Positions 13,659 through 27,690 of a stretch of 64,000 nt of DNA are shown here, piece by piece; the first letter of the stretch is position 1, and every line of letters begins with the position of its first letter. Below the pieces are notes generated by a model. The model made no database searches. It was not told the origin of the DNA and saw only the letters and a list, made by a program, of their open reading frames with translations. The stretch is from contig JANJXV010000048.1 in NCBI GenBank assembly GCA_024803745.1, positions 3,982,501-4,046,500 of the forward strand, given 5' to 3'. The stretch comes from Megascapheus bottae. Its lineage: Eukaryota; Chordata; Mammalia; Rodentia; Geomyidae. The translations under genes were made by a program, and so were the position numbers.

Positions 13659-14092
13659 TTACCCATAACCCTAACCCTAGCCCTAACCTTTACCCTTACC
13701 CTAACCCTAACTCGAACCAGAACACTTACCCTAACCCTAATCCTAAACCTAACCCTTACCCTTACCCTAACCCTAACCCTAACCAGAACACTTACCCTAA
13801 CCCTTACCCTTAACCTAACCCTAAACCTTACCCTAATCCTAAACCTAACCTTTACACTAACCCTAACCCTAACCCTAACCCTAACCCCTAACCCTAACCC
13901 TTAACCTACCCCTAACCCTAACCCTAACCCTTACACTTACTCTAACCCTAAACTTAATTCTAACCCTAAACCTAACCCTAACCCTAATCCTAACCGTAAC
14001 CTTAACCCTAACTCTAACCCTAATGCTTACCCTTTCCCTAACCCTAACACTAAACCTAACACTAACCCTAACCCTAATCCTAACCCTAACCC
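13659..14092. repeat. 434-bp tandem repeat, copy 2
   Basis: This second unit follows the first directly and is almost identical. One visible difference is ACCTAACC near 13,852, where copy 1 has CCCTAACC. After 14,092 the sequence continues as module A with no third unit. Confidence 0.9.
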
Positions 14093-14958
14093 TTACCCTA
14101 CCCTAACCCTATCCCTAAAAGTAACCCCTTAGCCTAAACCTAACCCTAACATTAACCCTTACACTTATCCTAACCCTAAACCTAACCCTAACCCTAACCC
14201 TTACCCTTACACTTACACTTACCATAAACCCTACCCTAACCCTAACCCTAAAGCTAACGCTAACCATTACCCTAACTCTAACCCTAAACCTAACCCTTAC
14301 ACTTACCCTAACACTAAACCCAACCTTAACCCTAACCCTCAACCTAACACTTACCCTTATCCTAACCATAACCCTAACCCAAACCATAAAAATTACCCTT
14401 AACCTAAACCTAACCCTAAACGTTACCCTAAACCTAACACTAACCCTAAGCCTTACTCTTAACTTAACCCTAACCCTAACCCTAAACCTTACCCTTACAC
14501 TAACGCTAACCATAACATTAACCCTAACCCTAACCCTAAGCCTTACCCTTACCCTAATCCTAACCCTAACCTTAATCCCAACCCTAAACCTAAGCCTAAC
14601 CGTAACCCTTACCCTTACCTTAACCCTAACCCTAACCCTAACCCTTACCCTTACCCTAACGCTAACCCTAACCCTAACCCTTACCCTAAAACTAACCCTA
14701 ACCCTAACCATTACCCTTACCTTAACCCTAACCCTAAACCTAACCCTAACCCTTACTCTTACCCTAACCGTAACCCTAAGCCTAACCCTAACCGTAACCC
14801 TAACCCTTACCCCAACCCAAACCCTAAACCTTACCCTAACCCTAACACTAAACCTAACCCTAACCCTAACGCTAACCCTATCCCTATACCTAACCCTAAC
14901 CCTAAAACTTACCCTAACCCTATCACTAAACCTAACCCTAACCCTAACCCTAATCCTA
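14093..14958. repeat. Module A, copy 3 remainder, then transition to module D
   Basis: From 14,093 to about 14,830 the variants follow module A copy 2 (about 11,405-12,147), including the CCATAAACCCTACCC string near 14,221 that matches about 11,537. After about 14,830 the two diverge and the sequence joins module D. The minus strand has a 294-codon Arg-Val frame across 14,115-14,999. No gene is seen. Confidence 0.7.
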
Positions 14959-16578
14959 ACCCCTAACGCTAAAACTAACCCTAACCCTAACCCTAACACT
15001 TACCCTTACCCTAATCCTAACCCTAACCCTAACACTTACCCTAACCCTAACCCTAACCCTAACCCTAACACTTACATTAACCAAAACCCAAACTCTAACA
15101 ATAACCCTTACAGTAACCCCTAAACCTAATACTTACCCTTACCCCAAACCTAACCCTAACCCTTACCATAACCCTAACCCTAACCCTTACCCATCCCTAA
15201 CCCTAACCCTAACTCCTAACCCTAACCCTTAACCTAAAACTAACCTTAACCCTAAACCTAAACTTTACCCTTACCCTAAGCCTAAACCTAACTGTAACCC
15301 TAACCCTAACCCTAACCCTAACCTTAACCCTAACCCTAACCCTTACCCTTACCTAACCCTAACCCTAAACCTAACCCTAACCCTAAGCCTAACCCTAGCC
15401 TTAACCCTAACCCTAACCCTAATCCTTACCTTTTCCCTAACCCTAACCCTAAACCTAACAGTAACCCTAACCCTAATCCTAACCCTAACCCTTACTCTAC
15501 CCTAACCCTAACGATAACCCTAACCAATAAGCCTAACCCTAACCCTAACCTTAAACCTTACCCTTATCCTAACCCTAACCCTAACCCTAACTCTTACCCT
15601 TACCCTAAACCCTACCCTAACCCTAATGCTACTCCTAACCATTACCCTAACCCTAAACCTAACCTTAACCCTTACCCTTACCCTAACACTAAACCTAACC
15701 TTAACCCTAACCCTAAACCTAACCCTTACCCTCATCCTAACCCTAAACCTAACGCTAACCCTAACCCTAAACCTAAACCTTACCCTTACCATAAACCTAA
15801 CCCTAACCCTTACCCTAAACCTAACCAAACCCTAACCTTTACCCTTAAGTTAACTCTAACCCTAACCCTTACCCTTACCCTAACGCTATCCCTAACCCTA
15901 ACCCTAATCCTTACACTTACCCTAACCCTAACCCTAACCTTAACCCCAACCCTAAACCTAACCCTAACCATAACCCTAACCCTTACTCTTACCCTAAATC
16001 TAACCCTAAACCTAACCCTAACCCGAACCCTAACCTTTACCCTGACCAAAACCCTAATCCTAACCCTAACCCTTACCCTTAACCTAACCCTAAACCTATC
16101 CTTAACCCTAACCCTAACCCTAAACCTTACCCTTACCCTAACCCTAACCCTAACCCTAAACCTTACCCTTGCCCTAACCCTAACCCTAAACCTTACTCTA
16201 AACCTAACCCTAACCCTAACCCTTACTCTTACCGTAACCCTAAACCTAACCCTAAAACTTACCCTTACCCTAATGCTAACAATAACCCTAACCCTAACAC
16301 ATATCCTTACCCTAACCCTAACCCTAACCCTAACCGTAACCGTAACCGTAACCCTAACCCTAACCCTAACCCTAACCCTAACCCTAATCTTTACCCTTAA
16401 CCTAAACCTAAACCTAAAGTTAACCCCAACCCTAAAACTAACCCTTACCCTAACCCTAACCCTTACCCTTACCCTAACTCTAACCCTAAACCTAACCCTA
16501 ATCCTAACCCTAACTCTAACCCTCACCCTAACCATTCCCCTAACCACAACCCTAACCTTAACCCTAACCCTTACCCTT

Positions 16579-16609
<31 letters not shown>

Positions 16610-19010
16610 CACTTACCTTACCCTAACCATAACCCTAAACCTTACCCTTATCCTAACACTAACCCTAAACCTTACTCTAAACCTAACCCTAAACCTAACC
16701 CTAACCCTAACCCTAACCCTAAACCTAACCCTAACCCTAACCCTAACTCTAACCCTTACCCTAACCATTCCCCTAACACTAACCCTAACCTTAACCCTAA
16801 CCCTTACCCTTACCCTTACCATAACCCTAACCCTAACCCTAACCCTAACACTTACCCTTACCCTAAGATTAACCCTAACCTTAACCCTTACCCTTACCCT
16901 AACCCTAACCCTAAACCTAACCCTAACACTTACCCTTAGCCTAACCCTAACCCTAAACCTTACCCTTATCCTAACACTAACTCTAAACCTTACTCTAAAC
17001 CTAACCCAAAACCTAACCCTAACCCTAACCCTAAACATAACCCTAACCCTTACCCTAAACCTAACCCTTACCCTTACCCTAACGCTAACCCTAACCCTAA
17101 CCCGAACCCTAACCAGAACACTTACCCTAACCCTAACCCTAACCCTAACCCTTACCCTTACCCTAACCCTAAACCTAACCCTAACCCTAACCCTAACCCT
17201 TACCCTTACCCATAGCCTACCCTAACCCTAACCCTAAACCTTATCCTTACCCTAAACCTAACCCTAAAACTTACCCTAGACCTAACCCTAATCCTAACAC
17301 TAACCCTAACCCTTACCCGTACCTTAACCCTAACCGTAAACCTAACCCTAACCCTAGCACATACCCTTACCCTAACCCTAACCCTAACCCTAACCCTAAC
17401 CGTAACCCTAAACCTAACCTAAACCTAAACCTAACCCTAATCCTAACCATAAACCTAACACTTACAATATCCCTAACCATAATCCTAACCCTAACTCTTA
17501 CCTTTACCCTAACCCTAACTCTAAAACTAATCCGAACCCTAACCTTAACCCTAACCCTTACCCTTATCCTAACCCTAACCTTAAACCTAACCCTTACCCT
17601 TACCCTAACCCTAACACTAACACTTATCCTAACCCTAACCCTAACCCTAACCCTTACTCTAAGCCTAACCCTAACCATTACCGTAACCCTAACCCTAACC
17701 CTAACCCTAACCCTTAACCTTACCCTAAACCTAACCCTAATCCTAAACCTAACCCTAACCCTAACACTAACTCTAAACCTTATCCTAACCATACCCCTAA
17801 CCCTAACCCTAACCTTAACCCTAACCCTTACCCTTACCCTTACCCTAACCCTAACCATAACACTTACCCTTACCCTAAGACTAACCCAAACCCTAACCCT
17901 TACCCTTATCCTAACCCTAACCCTTACCCTAACCCTAACCCTAAACCTTACCCTTACCCTAACACTAACCCTAAACCTTACTCTAACCCTAACCCTAAAC
18001 CTAACCCTAACCCTTAACCTAAACCTAACCCTAACCCTAACCCTTACCCTTACCATAACCGTAACCCTAACCCTAAACCTGACCCTTACCCTTACCCTAA
18101 CGGTAACCCTAACCCTAACCCTAACCCTAACCAGAACACTTAGCCTAACCCTAACCCTAACCCTTACCCTTACCCTTACCCTAACCCTAAACCTAACCCT
18201 AACCCTAACCATAACCCTAACCCTTACCCTTACCCTTAGCCTATCCTAACCCTAACCCAAAACCTTATCCTTACCCTAAACCTAACCATAAAACTTACCC
18301 TAAACCTAACCCTAATCCTAACACTTACCTTAACCCTTACCCGTACCTTAACCCTAACCGTAAACCTATCCCTAACCCTAGCACATACCCTTATCCTAAC
18401 CCTAACCCTATCCCTAAACCTAACCCTAAACCTAAACCTAACCTTAACCCTAACCATAACCCTAACCCTTACAATATCCCTAACCATAATATTAACCCTA
18501 ACTCTAACCTTTACCCTAACCCTAACTCTAAAACTAATGCTAACCCTAACCTTAACCCTAACCCTTACCCTTACCCAAACCCTAACCTTAACCCTAAACC
18601 TTACCCTTACCCTAACCCTAACCCTAACACTTATCCTAACAATACCCCTAACCCTAACCCTAACCCTAACCCTAACCCTAAACCTAACCCTAACCCTAAC
18701 CCTTACCCTAATCCTAACCCTAACCCTTAACCTAACCGTAATCCTAACCCTAACCACTAAACCTAACCCTTAACTTAACCCTAACCCTAACTCTAACCAT
18801 TAACCTTACCCTAACCCAAAACCTAACCCTAACCTAACCCTAACCCTAACGCTAACCCTAACCCTAAACCTAACCCAAACCCTAAACCTTACCCTAACCC
18901 TAACACTAAACCTAACCCTAACCCTAACGCTAACCCTATCCCTATACCTAACTCTAATCCTAAACCTTACCCTAACCATAACACTAAACCTAACCCTAAC
19001 CCTAATCCTA
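14959..19010. repeat. Module D, unit 1 (4,052 bp)
   Basis: Module D units are measured between copies of the anchor ACCCCTAACGCTAAA, at 14,959, 19,011, 20,397, 24,536 and 32,478. Inside unit 1 the ordered markers are GCTACTCCTAACC (15,628), AACAATAACCC (about 16,276), a 318-bp internal duplication marked by CTTACTCTAAACC (16,671 and 16,989), CCAGAACAC (17,113 and 18,131) and TAGCACATACC (17,355 and 18,379). No gene is seen. Confidence 0.85.
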
Positions 19011-20396
19011 ACCCCTAACGCTAAAATTAAACCTAACCCTAACCCTAACACTTACCCTTACCCTAATCCTAACCCTAACCCTAACACTTATCCTAACCCT
19101 AACCCTAACCCTAACACTTACCCTAAACCGAACCCAAACTCTAACAATAACCCTTACCCTAACCCCTAAACCTAATACTTACCCTTACCCCAAACCTAAC
19201 CCTAACCCTTACCATAAGCCTAACCCTAACCCTTACCCATCCCTAACCCTAACCCTAACTCCTAACCCTAACCCTTAACCTAACACTAACCTTAACCCTA
19301 AACCTAAACTTTACCCTTACCCTAAGCCTAAACCTAACTGTAACCCTAACCCTAATCCTAACCCTAACCCTAACCCTAAACTTAACCCTAACCCTAACCC
19401 TTACCCTTACCTAACCCTAACCCTAAACCTAACCCTAACCCTAAGCTTAACCCTAGCCTTAACCCTAACCCTAACCCTAATCCTTACCCTTTCCCTAACC
19501 CTAACCCTAAACCTAACAGTAACCCTAACCCTAATCCTAACCCTAACCCTTACTCTACCCTAACCCTAACGATAACCCTAACCAATAAGCCTAACCCTAA
19601 CCATAACCTTAAACCTTACCCTTATCCTAACCCTAACCCTAACCCTAACCCTAACTCTTACCCTTACCCGAAACCCTACCCTAACCCTAATGCTACTCCT
19701 AACCATTACCCTAACCCTAAACCTAACCTTAACCCTTACCCTTACCCTAACACTAAACCTAACCTTAACCCTAACCCTAAACCTAACCCTTACCCTTATC
19801 CTAACCCTAAACCTAACGCTAACCCTAACCCTAAACCTAAACCTTACCCTTACCATAAACCTAACCCTAACCCTTACCCTAAACCTAACCAAACCCTAAC
19901 CTTTACCCTTAAGTTAACCCTAATCCTAACCCTTACCCTTACCCTAACGCTATCCCTAACCCTAACCCTAAACCTTACACTTACCCTAACCCTAACCTTA
20001 ACCCCAACCCTAAACCTAACCCTAACCATAACCCTAACCCTTACTCTTACCCTAAATCTAACCCTAAACCGAACCCTAACCCTAACCCTTACCCTAATCC
20101 TAACCCTAACGCTTAACCTAACCGTAATCCTAACCCTAACCACTAACCCTAACCCTTAACTTAACCCTAACCCTAACTCTAACCATTAACCTTACCCTAA
20201 CCCAAAACCTAAACCTAACCTAACCCTAACCCTAACGCTAACCCTAACCCTAAACCTAACCCAAACCCTAAACCTTACCCTAACCCTAACACTAAACCTA
20301 ACCCTAACCCTAACGCTAACCCTACCCCTATACCTAACTCTAACCCTAAACCTTACCCTAACCCTAACACTAAACCTAACCCTAACCCTAATCCTA
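19011..20396. repeat. Module D, unit 2, truncated (1,386 bp)
   Basis: This unit keeps the first 1.1 kb of module D, including GCTACTCCTAACC at 19,692, then jumps near 20,090-20,140 to the end of the unit and its anchor at 20,397. It lacks the middle, including both TAGCACATACC and all CCAGAACAC markers. The missing part is about 2.7 kb, consistent with one internal deletion or unequal exchange between D units. Confidence 0.85.
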
Positions 20397-22111
20397 ACCC
20401 CTAACGCTAAAACTAACCCTAACCCTAACCCTAACACTTACCCTTGCCCTAATCCTAACCCTAACCCTAACACTTACCCTAACCCTAACCCTAACACTTA
20501 CCCTAACCCGAAAACAAACTCTAACAATAACCCTTACCCTAACCCCTAAACCTAATACTTACCCTTACCCCAAACCTAACCCTAACCCTTACCATAACCC
20601 TAACCCTAACCCTTACCCATCCCTAACCCTAACCCTAACTCCTAACCCTAACCCTTAACCTAACACTAACCTTAACCCTAAACCTAAACTTTACCCTTAC
20701 ACTAAGCCTAAACCTAACTGTAACCCTAACCCTAATACTAACCCTAACCCTAACCCTAACCTTAACCCTAACCCTAACCCTTACCCTTACCAAACCCTAA
20801 CCCTAAACCTAACCCTAACCCTAAGCCTAACCCTAGCCTTAACCCTAACCCTAACCCTAATCCTTACCCTTTCCCTAACCCTAACCCTAAACCTAACAGT
20901 AACCCTAACCCTAATCCTAACCCTAACCCTTACTCTACCCTAACCCTAACGATAACCCTAACCAATAAGCCTAACCCTAACCCTAACCTTAAACCTTACC
21001 CTTATCCTAACCCAACCCTAACCCTAACTATTACCCTTACCCTAAACCCTACCCTAACCCTAATGCTACTCCTAACCATTACCCTAACCCTAAACCTAAC
21101 CTTAACCCTTACCCTTACCCTAACACTAAACCTAACCTTAACCCTAACCCTAAACCTAACCCTTACCCTTATCCTAACCCTAAACCTAACGCTAACCCTA
21201 ACCCTAAACCTAAACCTTACCCTTACCATAAACCTAACCCTAACCCTTACCCTAAACCTAACCAAACCCTAACCTTTACCCTTAAGTTAACCCTAACCCT
21301 AACCCTTACCCTTACCCTAACGCTATCCCTAACCCTAACCCTAACCCTTACACTTACCCTAACCCTAACCTTAACCCCAACCCTAAACCTAACCCTAACC
21401 ATAACCCTAACCTTTACTCTTACCCTAAATCTAACCCTAAACCTAACCCTAACCCGAACCCTAACCTTTACCCTGACCAAAACCCTAATCCTAACCCTAA
21501 CCCTTACCCTTAACCTAACCCTAACCCTAACCCTAACCGTAACCCCTAAGCCTAACCCTAACTCTAACGCAAACCCTTACCCTTATCCTAACCCTAACCC
21601 TAAACCTAACCCTAACCCTTACCCTTACCCTAACCCTAAACCTATCCTTAACCCTAACCTTAACCCTAAACCTTACCCTTACCCTAACCCTAACCCTAAC
21701 CCTAAACCTTACCCTTGCCCTAACCCTAACCCTAAACCTTACTCTAAACCTAACCCTAACCCTAACCCTTACTATTACCTTAACCCTAAACCTAACCCTA
21801 AAACTTACCCTTACCCTAATGCTAACAATAACCCTAACCCTAACACATATCCTTACCCTAACCCTAACCCTAACCCTAACCGTAACCGTAACCCTAACCC
21901 TAACCCTAACCCTAACCCTAATCTTTACCCTTAACCTAACCCTAAACCTAAAGTTAACCCAACCCTAAAACTAACCCTTACCCTAACCCTAACCCTTACC
22001 CTTACCCTAACTCTAACCCTAAACCTAAACCTAATCCTAACCCTAACTCTAACCCTTACCCTAACCATTCCCCTAACCACAACCCTAACCTTAACCCTAA
22101 CCCTTACCCTT

Positions 22112-22142
<31 letters not shown>

Positions 22143-24535
22143 CCCTTACCCTTACCCTAAGCCTAACCCTAACCCTAACCCTTACCCTTACCCTAACCAA
22201 CCCTAAACCTAACCCTAACACTTACCCTTACCCTAACCATAACCCTAAACCTTACCCTTATCCTAACACTAACCCTAAACCTTACTCTAAACCTAACCCT
22301 AAACCTAACCCTAACCCTAACCCTAAACCTAACCCTAACCCTAACTCTAACCCTTACCCTAACCATTCCCCTAACACTAACCCTAACCTTAACCCTAACC
22401 CTTACCCTTACCCTTACCATAACCCTAACCCTAACCCTAACCCTAACACTTACCCTTACCCTAAGATTAACCCTAACCTTAACCCTTACCCTTACCCTAA
22501 CCCTAACCCTAAAACTAACCCTAACACTTACCCTTAGCCTAACCCTAACCCTAAACCTTACCCTTATCCTAACACTAACTCTAAACCTTACTCTAAACCT
22601 AACCCAAAACTTAACCCTAACCCTAACCCTAAACATAACCCTAACCCTTACCCTAAACCTAACCCTTACCCTTACCCTAACGCTAACCCTAACCCTAACC
22701 CGAACCCAAACCAGAACACTTACCCTAACCCTAACCCAAACCCTTACCCTTACCCTTACCCTAACCCTAAACCTAACCCTAACCCTAACCCTAACCCTTA
22801 CCCTTACCCATAGCCTACCCTAACCCTAACCCTAAACCTTATCCTTACCCTAAACCTAACCCTAAAACTTACCCTAGACCTAACCCTAATCCTAACACTA
22901 ACCCTAACCCTTACCCGTACCTTAACCCTAACCGTAAACCTAACCCTAACCCTAGCACATACCCTTACCCTAACCCTAACCCTAACCCTAACCCTAACCG
23001 TAACCCTAAACCTAACCTAAACCTAAACCTAACCCTAATCCTAACCATAACCCTAACCCTTACAATATCCCTAACCATAATCCTAACCCTAACTCTTACC
23101 TTTACCCTAACCCTAACTCTAAAACTAACCCGAACCCTAACCTTAACCCTAACCCTTACCCTTATCCTAACCCTAACCTTAAACCTAACCCTTACCCTTA
23201 CCCTAACCCTAACACTAACACTTATCCTAACCCTAACCCTAACCCTAAGCCTTACTCTAAGCCTAACCCTAACCATTACCGTAACACTAACCCTAAACCT
23301 AACCCTAACCCTTAACCTTATCCTAACCCAAACCCTAATCCTAAACCTAACCCTAACCCTAACACTAACTCTAAACCTTATCCTAACCATTCCCCTAACC
23401 CTAACCCAAACCTTAACCCTAACCCTAACCCTTACCTTATCCTAACCCTAACCCTTAACCTAACCCTAACCCTAAACCTTAACCTTGCCCTAACCATAAC
23501 CCTAAACCTTACTCTAACCCTAACCCTAAACCTAACCCTAACCCTTAACCTAAACCTAACCCTAACCCTAACCCTTACCCTTACCATAACCCTAACCCTA
23601 ACCCTAAACCTGACCCTTACCCTTACCCTAACGGTAACCCTAACCCTAACCCTAACCCTAACCAGAACACTTAGCCTAACCCTAACCCTAACCCTTACCC
23701 TTACCCTTACCCTAACCCTAAACCTAACCCTAACCCTAACCATAACCCTAACCCTTACCCTTACCCTTAGCCTACCCTAACCCTAACCCAAAACTTTATC
23801 CTTACCCTAAACCTAACCATAAAACTTACCCTAAACCTAACCCTAATCCTAACACTAACCTTAACCCTTACCCGTACCTTAACCCTAACCGTAAACCTAT
23901 CCCTAACCCTAGCACATACCCTTACCCTAACCCTAACCCTAACCCTAAACCTAACCCTAAACCTAAACCTAACCTTAACCCTAACCATAACCCTAACCCT
24001 TACAATATCCCTAACCATAATATTAACCCTAACTCTAACCTTTACCCTAACCCTAACTCTAAAACTAATGCTAACCCTAACCTTAACCCTAACCCTTACC
24101 CTTACCCTAACCCTAACCTTAACCCTAATCCTTACCCTTACCCTAACCCTAACCCTAACACTTATCCTAACAATACCCCTAACCCTAACCCTAACCCTAA
24201 CCCTAAACCTAACCCTAACGCTAACCCTTACCCTAATCCTAACCCTAACCCTTAACCTAACCGTAATCCTAACCCTAACCACTAAACCTAACCCTTAACT
24301 TAACCCTAACCCTAACTCTAACCATTAACCTTACCCTAACCCAAAACCTAACCCTAACCTAAGCCTAACCCTAACGCTAACCCTAACCCTAAACCTAACC
24401 CAAACCCTAAACCTTACCCTAACCCTAACACTAAACATAACCCTAACCCTAACGCTAACCCTATCCCTATACCTAACTCTAACCCTAAACCTTACCCTAA
24501 CCCTAACACTAAACCTAACCCTAACCCTAATCCTA
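20397..24535. repeat. Module D, unit 3 (4,139 bp)
   Basis: This is a full-length unit with the same marker order as unit 1: GCTACTCCTAACC at 21,065, the internal duplication marked by CTTACTCTAAACC (22,281 and 22,587, here 306 bp apart), CCAGAACAC at 22,711 and 23,662, and TAGCACATACC at 22,953 and 23,910. Its last 0.7 kb is also the beginning of the E1 copy. No gene is seen. Confidence 0.85.
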
Positions 24536-27500
24536 ACCCCTAACGCTAAAACTAACCCTAACCCTAACCCTAACACTTACCCTTACCCTAATCATAACCC
24601 TAACCCTAACACTTACCCTAACCCTAACCCTAACCCTAACCCTAACCCTAACCCTAACCCTTACCCTAACCCCTAAACCTAATACTTACCCTTACCCCAA
24701 ACCTAACCCTAACCCTTACCATAACCCTAACCCTAACCCTTACCCATCCCTAACCCTAACCCTAACTCCTAACCCTAACCCTTAACCTAACACTAACCTT
24801 AACCCTAAACCTAAACTTTACCCTTACTGTAAGCCTAAACCTAACTGTAACCCTAACCCTAATCCTAACCCTAACCCTAACCCTAACCTTAACCCTAACC
24901 CTAACCCTTACCCTTACCTAACCCTAACCCTAAACCTAACCCTAACCCTAAGCTTAACCCTAGCCTTAACCCTAACCCTAAACCTAATCCTTACCCTTTC
25001 CCTAACCCTAACCCTAAACCTAACAGTAACCCTAACCCTAATCCTAACCCTAACCCTTACTCTACCCTAACCCTAACGATAACCCTAACCAATAAGCCTA
25101 ACCCTAACCCTAACCTTAAACCTTACCCTTATCCTAACCCTAACCCTAACCCTAACCCTTACTCTTACCCTTACCCTAAACCCTACCCTAACCCTAATGC
25201 TACTCCTAACCATTACCCTAACCCTAAACCTAACCTTAACCCTTACCCTTACCCTAACACTAAACCTAACCTTAACCCTAACCCTAAACCTAACCCTTAC
25301 CCTTATCCTAACCCTAAACCTAACGCTAACCCTAACCCTAAACCTAAACCTTACCCTTACCATAAACCTAACCCTAACCCTTACCCTAAACCTAACCAAA
25401 CCCTAACCCTTACCCTTAAGTTAACCCTATCCCTAACCCTTACCCTTACCCTAACGCTATCCCTAACCCTAACCCTAACCCTTACACTTACCCTAACCCT
25501 AACCTTAACCCCAACCCTAAACCTAACCCTAACCATAACCCTATCCCTTACTCTTACCCTAAATCTAACCCTAAACCTAACCCTAACCCGAACCCTAACC
25601 TTTACCTTGACCCAAACCCTAATCCTAACCCTAACCCTTACCCTTAACCTAACCCTAACCCTAACCCTAACCGTAACCCCTAAGCCTAACCCTAAGCCTA
25701 ACGCAAACCCTTACCCTTATCCTAACCCTAACCCTAAACCTAACCCTAACCCTTACCCTCACCCTAACCCTAAACCTATCCTTAACCCTAACCCTAACCC
25801 TAAACCTTACCCTTACCCTAACCCTAAACCTAACGCTAAACCTTATCCTTGCCCTAACCCTAACCCTAAACCTTACTCTAAACCTAACCCTAATCCTAAC
25901 CCTTACTCTTACCTTAACCCTAAACCTAACCCTAAAACTTACCCTTACCCTAATGCTAACAATAACCCTAACCCTAACACATATCCTTACCCTAACCCTA
26001 ACCCTAACCCTAACCGTAACCCTAACCCTAACCCTAACCCCAACCCTAACCCTAATCTTTACCCTTACCCTTACCCTAACCCTAAAGTTAACCCCAGCTC
26101 TAAAACTAACCCTTACCCTAACCATTCCCCTAACCACAACCCTAACCTTAACCCTAACCCTTACCCTTACCCTTACCCTAACCCTAACCCTAACCCTAAC
26201 ACTTACCCTTACCCTAAGCCTAACCCTAACCCTAACCCTTACCCTTACCCTAACCAACCCTAAACCTAACCCTAACACTTACCCTTACCCTAACCCTAAC
26301 CCAAAACCTTACCCTTATCCTAACACTAACCCTAAACCTTACTCTAAACCTAACCCTAAACCTAACCCTAACCCTAACCCTAAACCTAAACTTAACCCTA
26401 ACCCTAACCCTAACTCTAACCCTTACCCTAACCATTCCCCTAACACTAACCCTAACCATAACCCTAACCCTTACCCTTACCCTTACCCTAACCCTAACCC
26501 TAAACCTAACCCTAACACTTACCCTTAGCCTAACCCTAACCCTAAACCTTACCCTTATCCTAACACTAACTCTAAACCTTACTCTAAACCTAACCCAAAA
26601 CCTAACCCTAACCCTAACCCTAAACATAACCCTAACCCTTACCCTAAAACTAACCCTTACCTTACCCTAACCCTAACCCGAACCCTAACCAGAACACTTA
26701 CCCTAACCCTAACCCTAACCCGTACCCTTACCCTTACCCTAACCCTAAACCTAACCCTAACCCTAACCCTAACCCTTACCCTTACCCTTAGCCTACCCTA
26801 ACCCTAACCCTAAACCTTATCCTTACCCTAAACCTAACCCTAAAACTTACCCTAGACCTAACCCTAATCCTAACACTAAACCTAACCCTTACCCTTACCT
26901 TAACCCTAACCGTAAACCTAACCCTAACCCTAGCACATACCCTTACCCTAACCCTAACCCTAACCCTAAAAGTAACCCTAAACCTAACCCTAAACCTAAA
27001 CCTAACCCTAATCCTAACCATAACCCTAACCCTTGCAATATCCCTAACCATAATCCTAACCCTAACTCTTACCTTTACCCTAACCCTAACTCTAAAACTA
27101 ATTCGAACCCTAACCTTAACCCTAACCCTTACCCTTATCCTAACCCTAACCTTAAACCTAAACCTTACCCTTACCCTAACCCTAACAATAACACTTATCC
27201 TAACCCTAAACCTAACCCTAACCCTTACCCTAAGCCTAACCCTAACCCTAATCCTTACCCTTACCCTAACCCTAACCCTTACCCTAACCCTAACCCTAAA
27301 CCTTACCCTTACCCTAACACTAACCCTAAACCTTACTCTAACCCTAACCCTAAACCTAAACCTAACCCTTAACCTAAACCTAACCCTAACCCTAACCCTT
27401 ACCCTTACCTTAACCCTAACCCTAACCCTAAACCTGACCCTTAACCTTACCCTAACGGTAACCCTAACCCTAACCCTAACCCTAACCAGAACACTTACCC

Positions 27501-27690
27501 TTACCCTAACCCTAACCCTAACCCTTACCCTTACCCTTACCCTAACCCTAAACCTAACCCTAACCCTAACCCTAACCCTTACCCTTACCCTTAGCCTACC
27601 CTAACCCTAACCCAAAACCTAATCCTTACCCTAAACCTAACCCTAAAACTTACCCTAAACCTAACCCTAATCCTAACCCTAAACCAAACC
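24536..27690. repeat. Module D, unit 4, 3'-truncated (inside E1)
   Basis: The unit starts at the anchor and keeps D markers: GCTACTCCTAACC at 25,199, AACAATAACCC near 25,957, the CTTACTCTAAACC pair at 26,338 and 26,578 (240 bp apart), CCAGAACAC at 26,689 and 27,486, TAGCACATACC at 26,931. Near 27,690 it leaves the D pattern and enters unrelated module F. The equivalent in E2 is 32,478-35,632. Confidence 0.8.
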
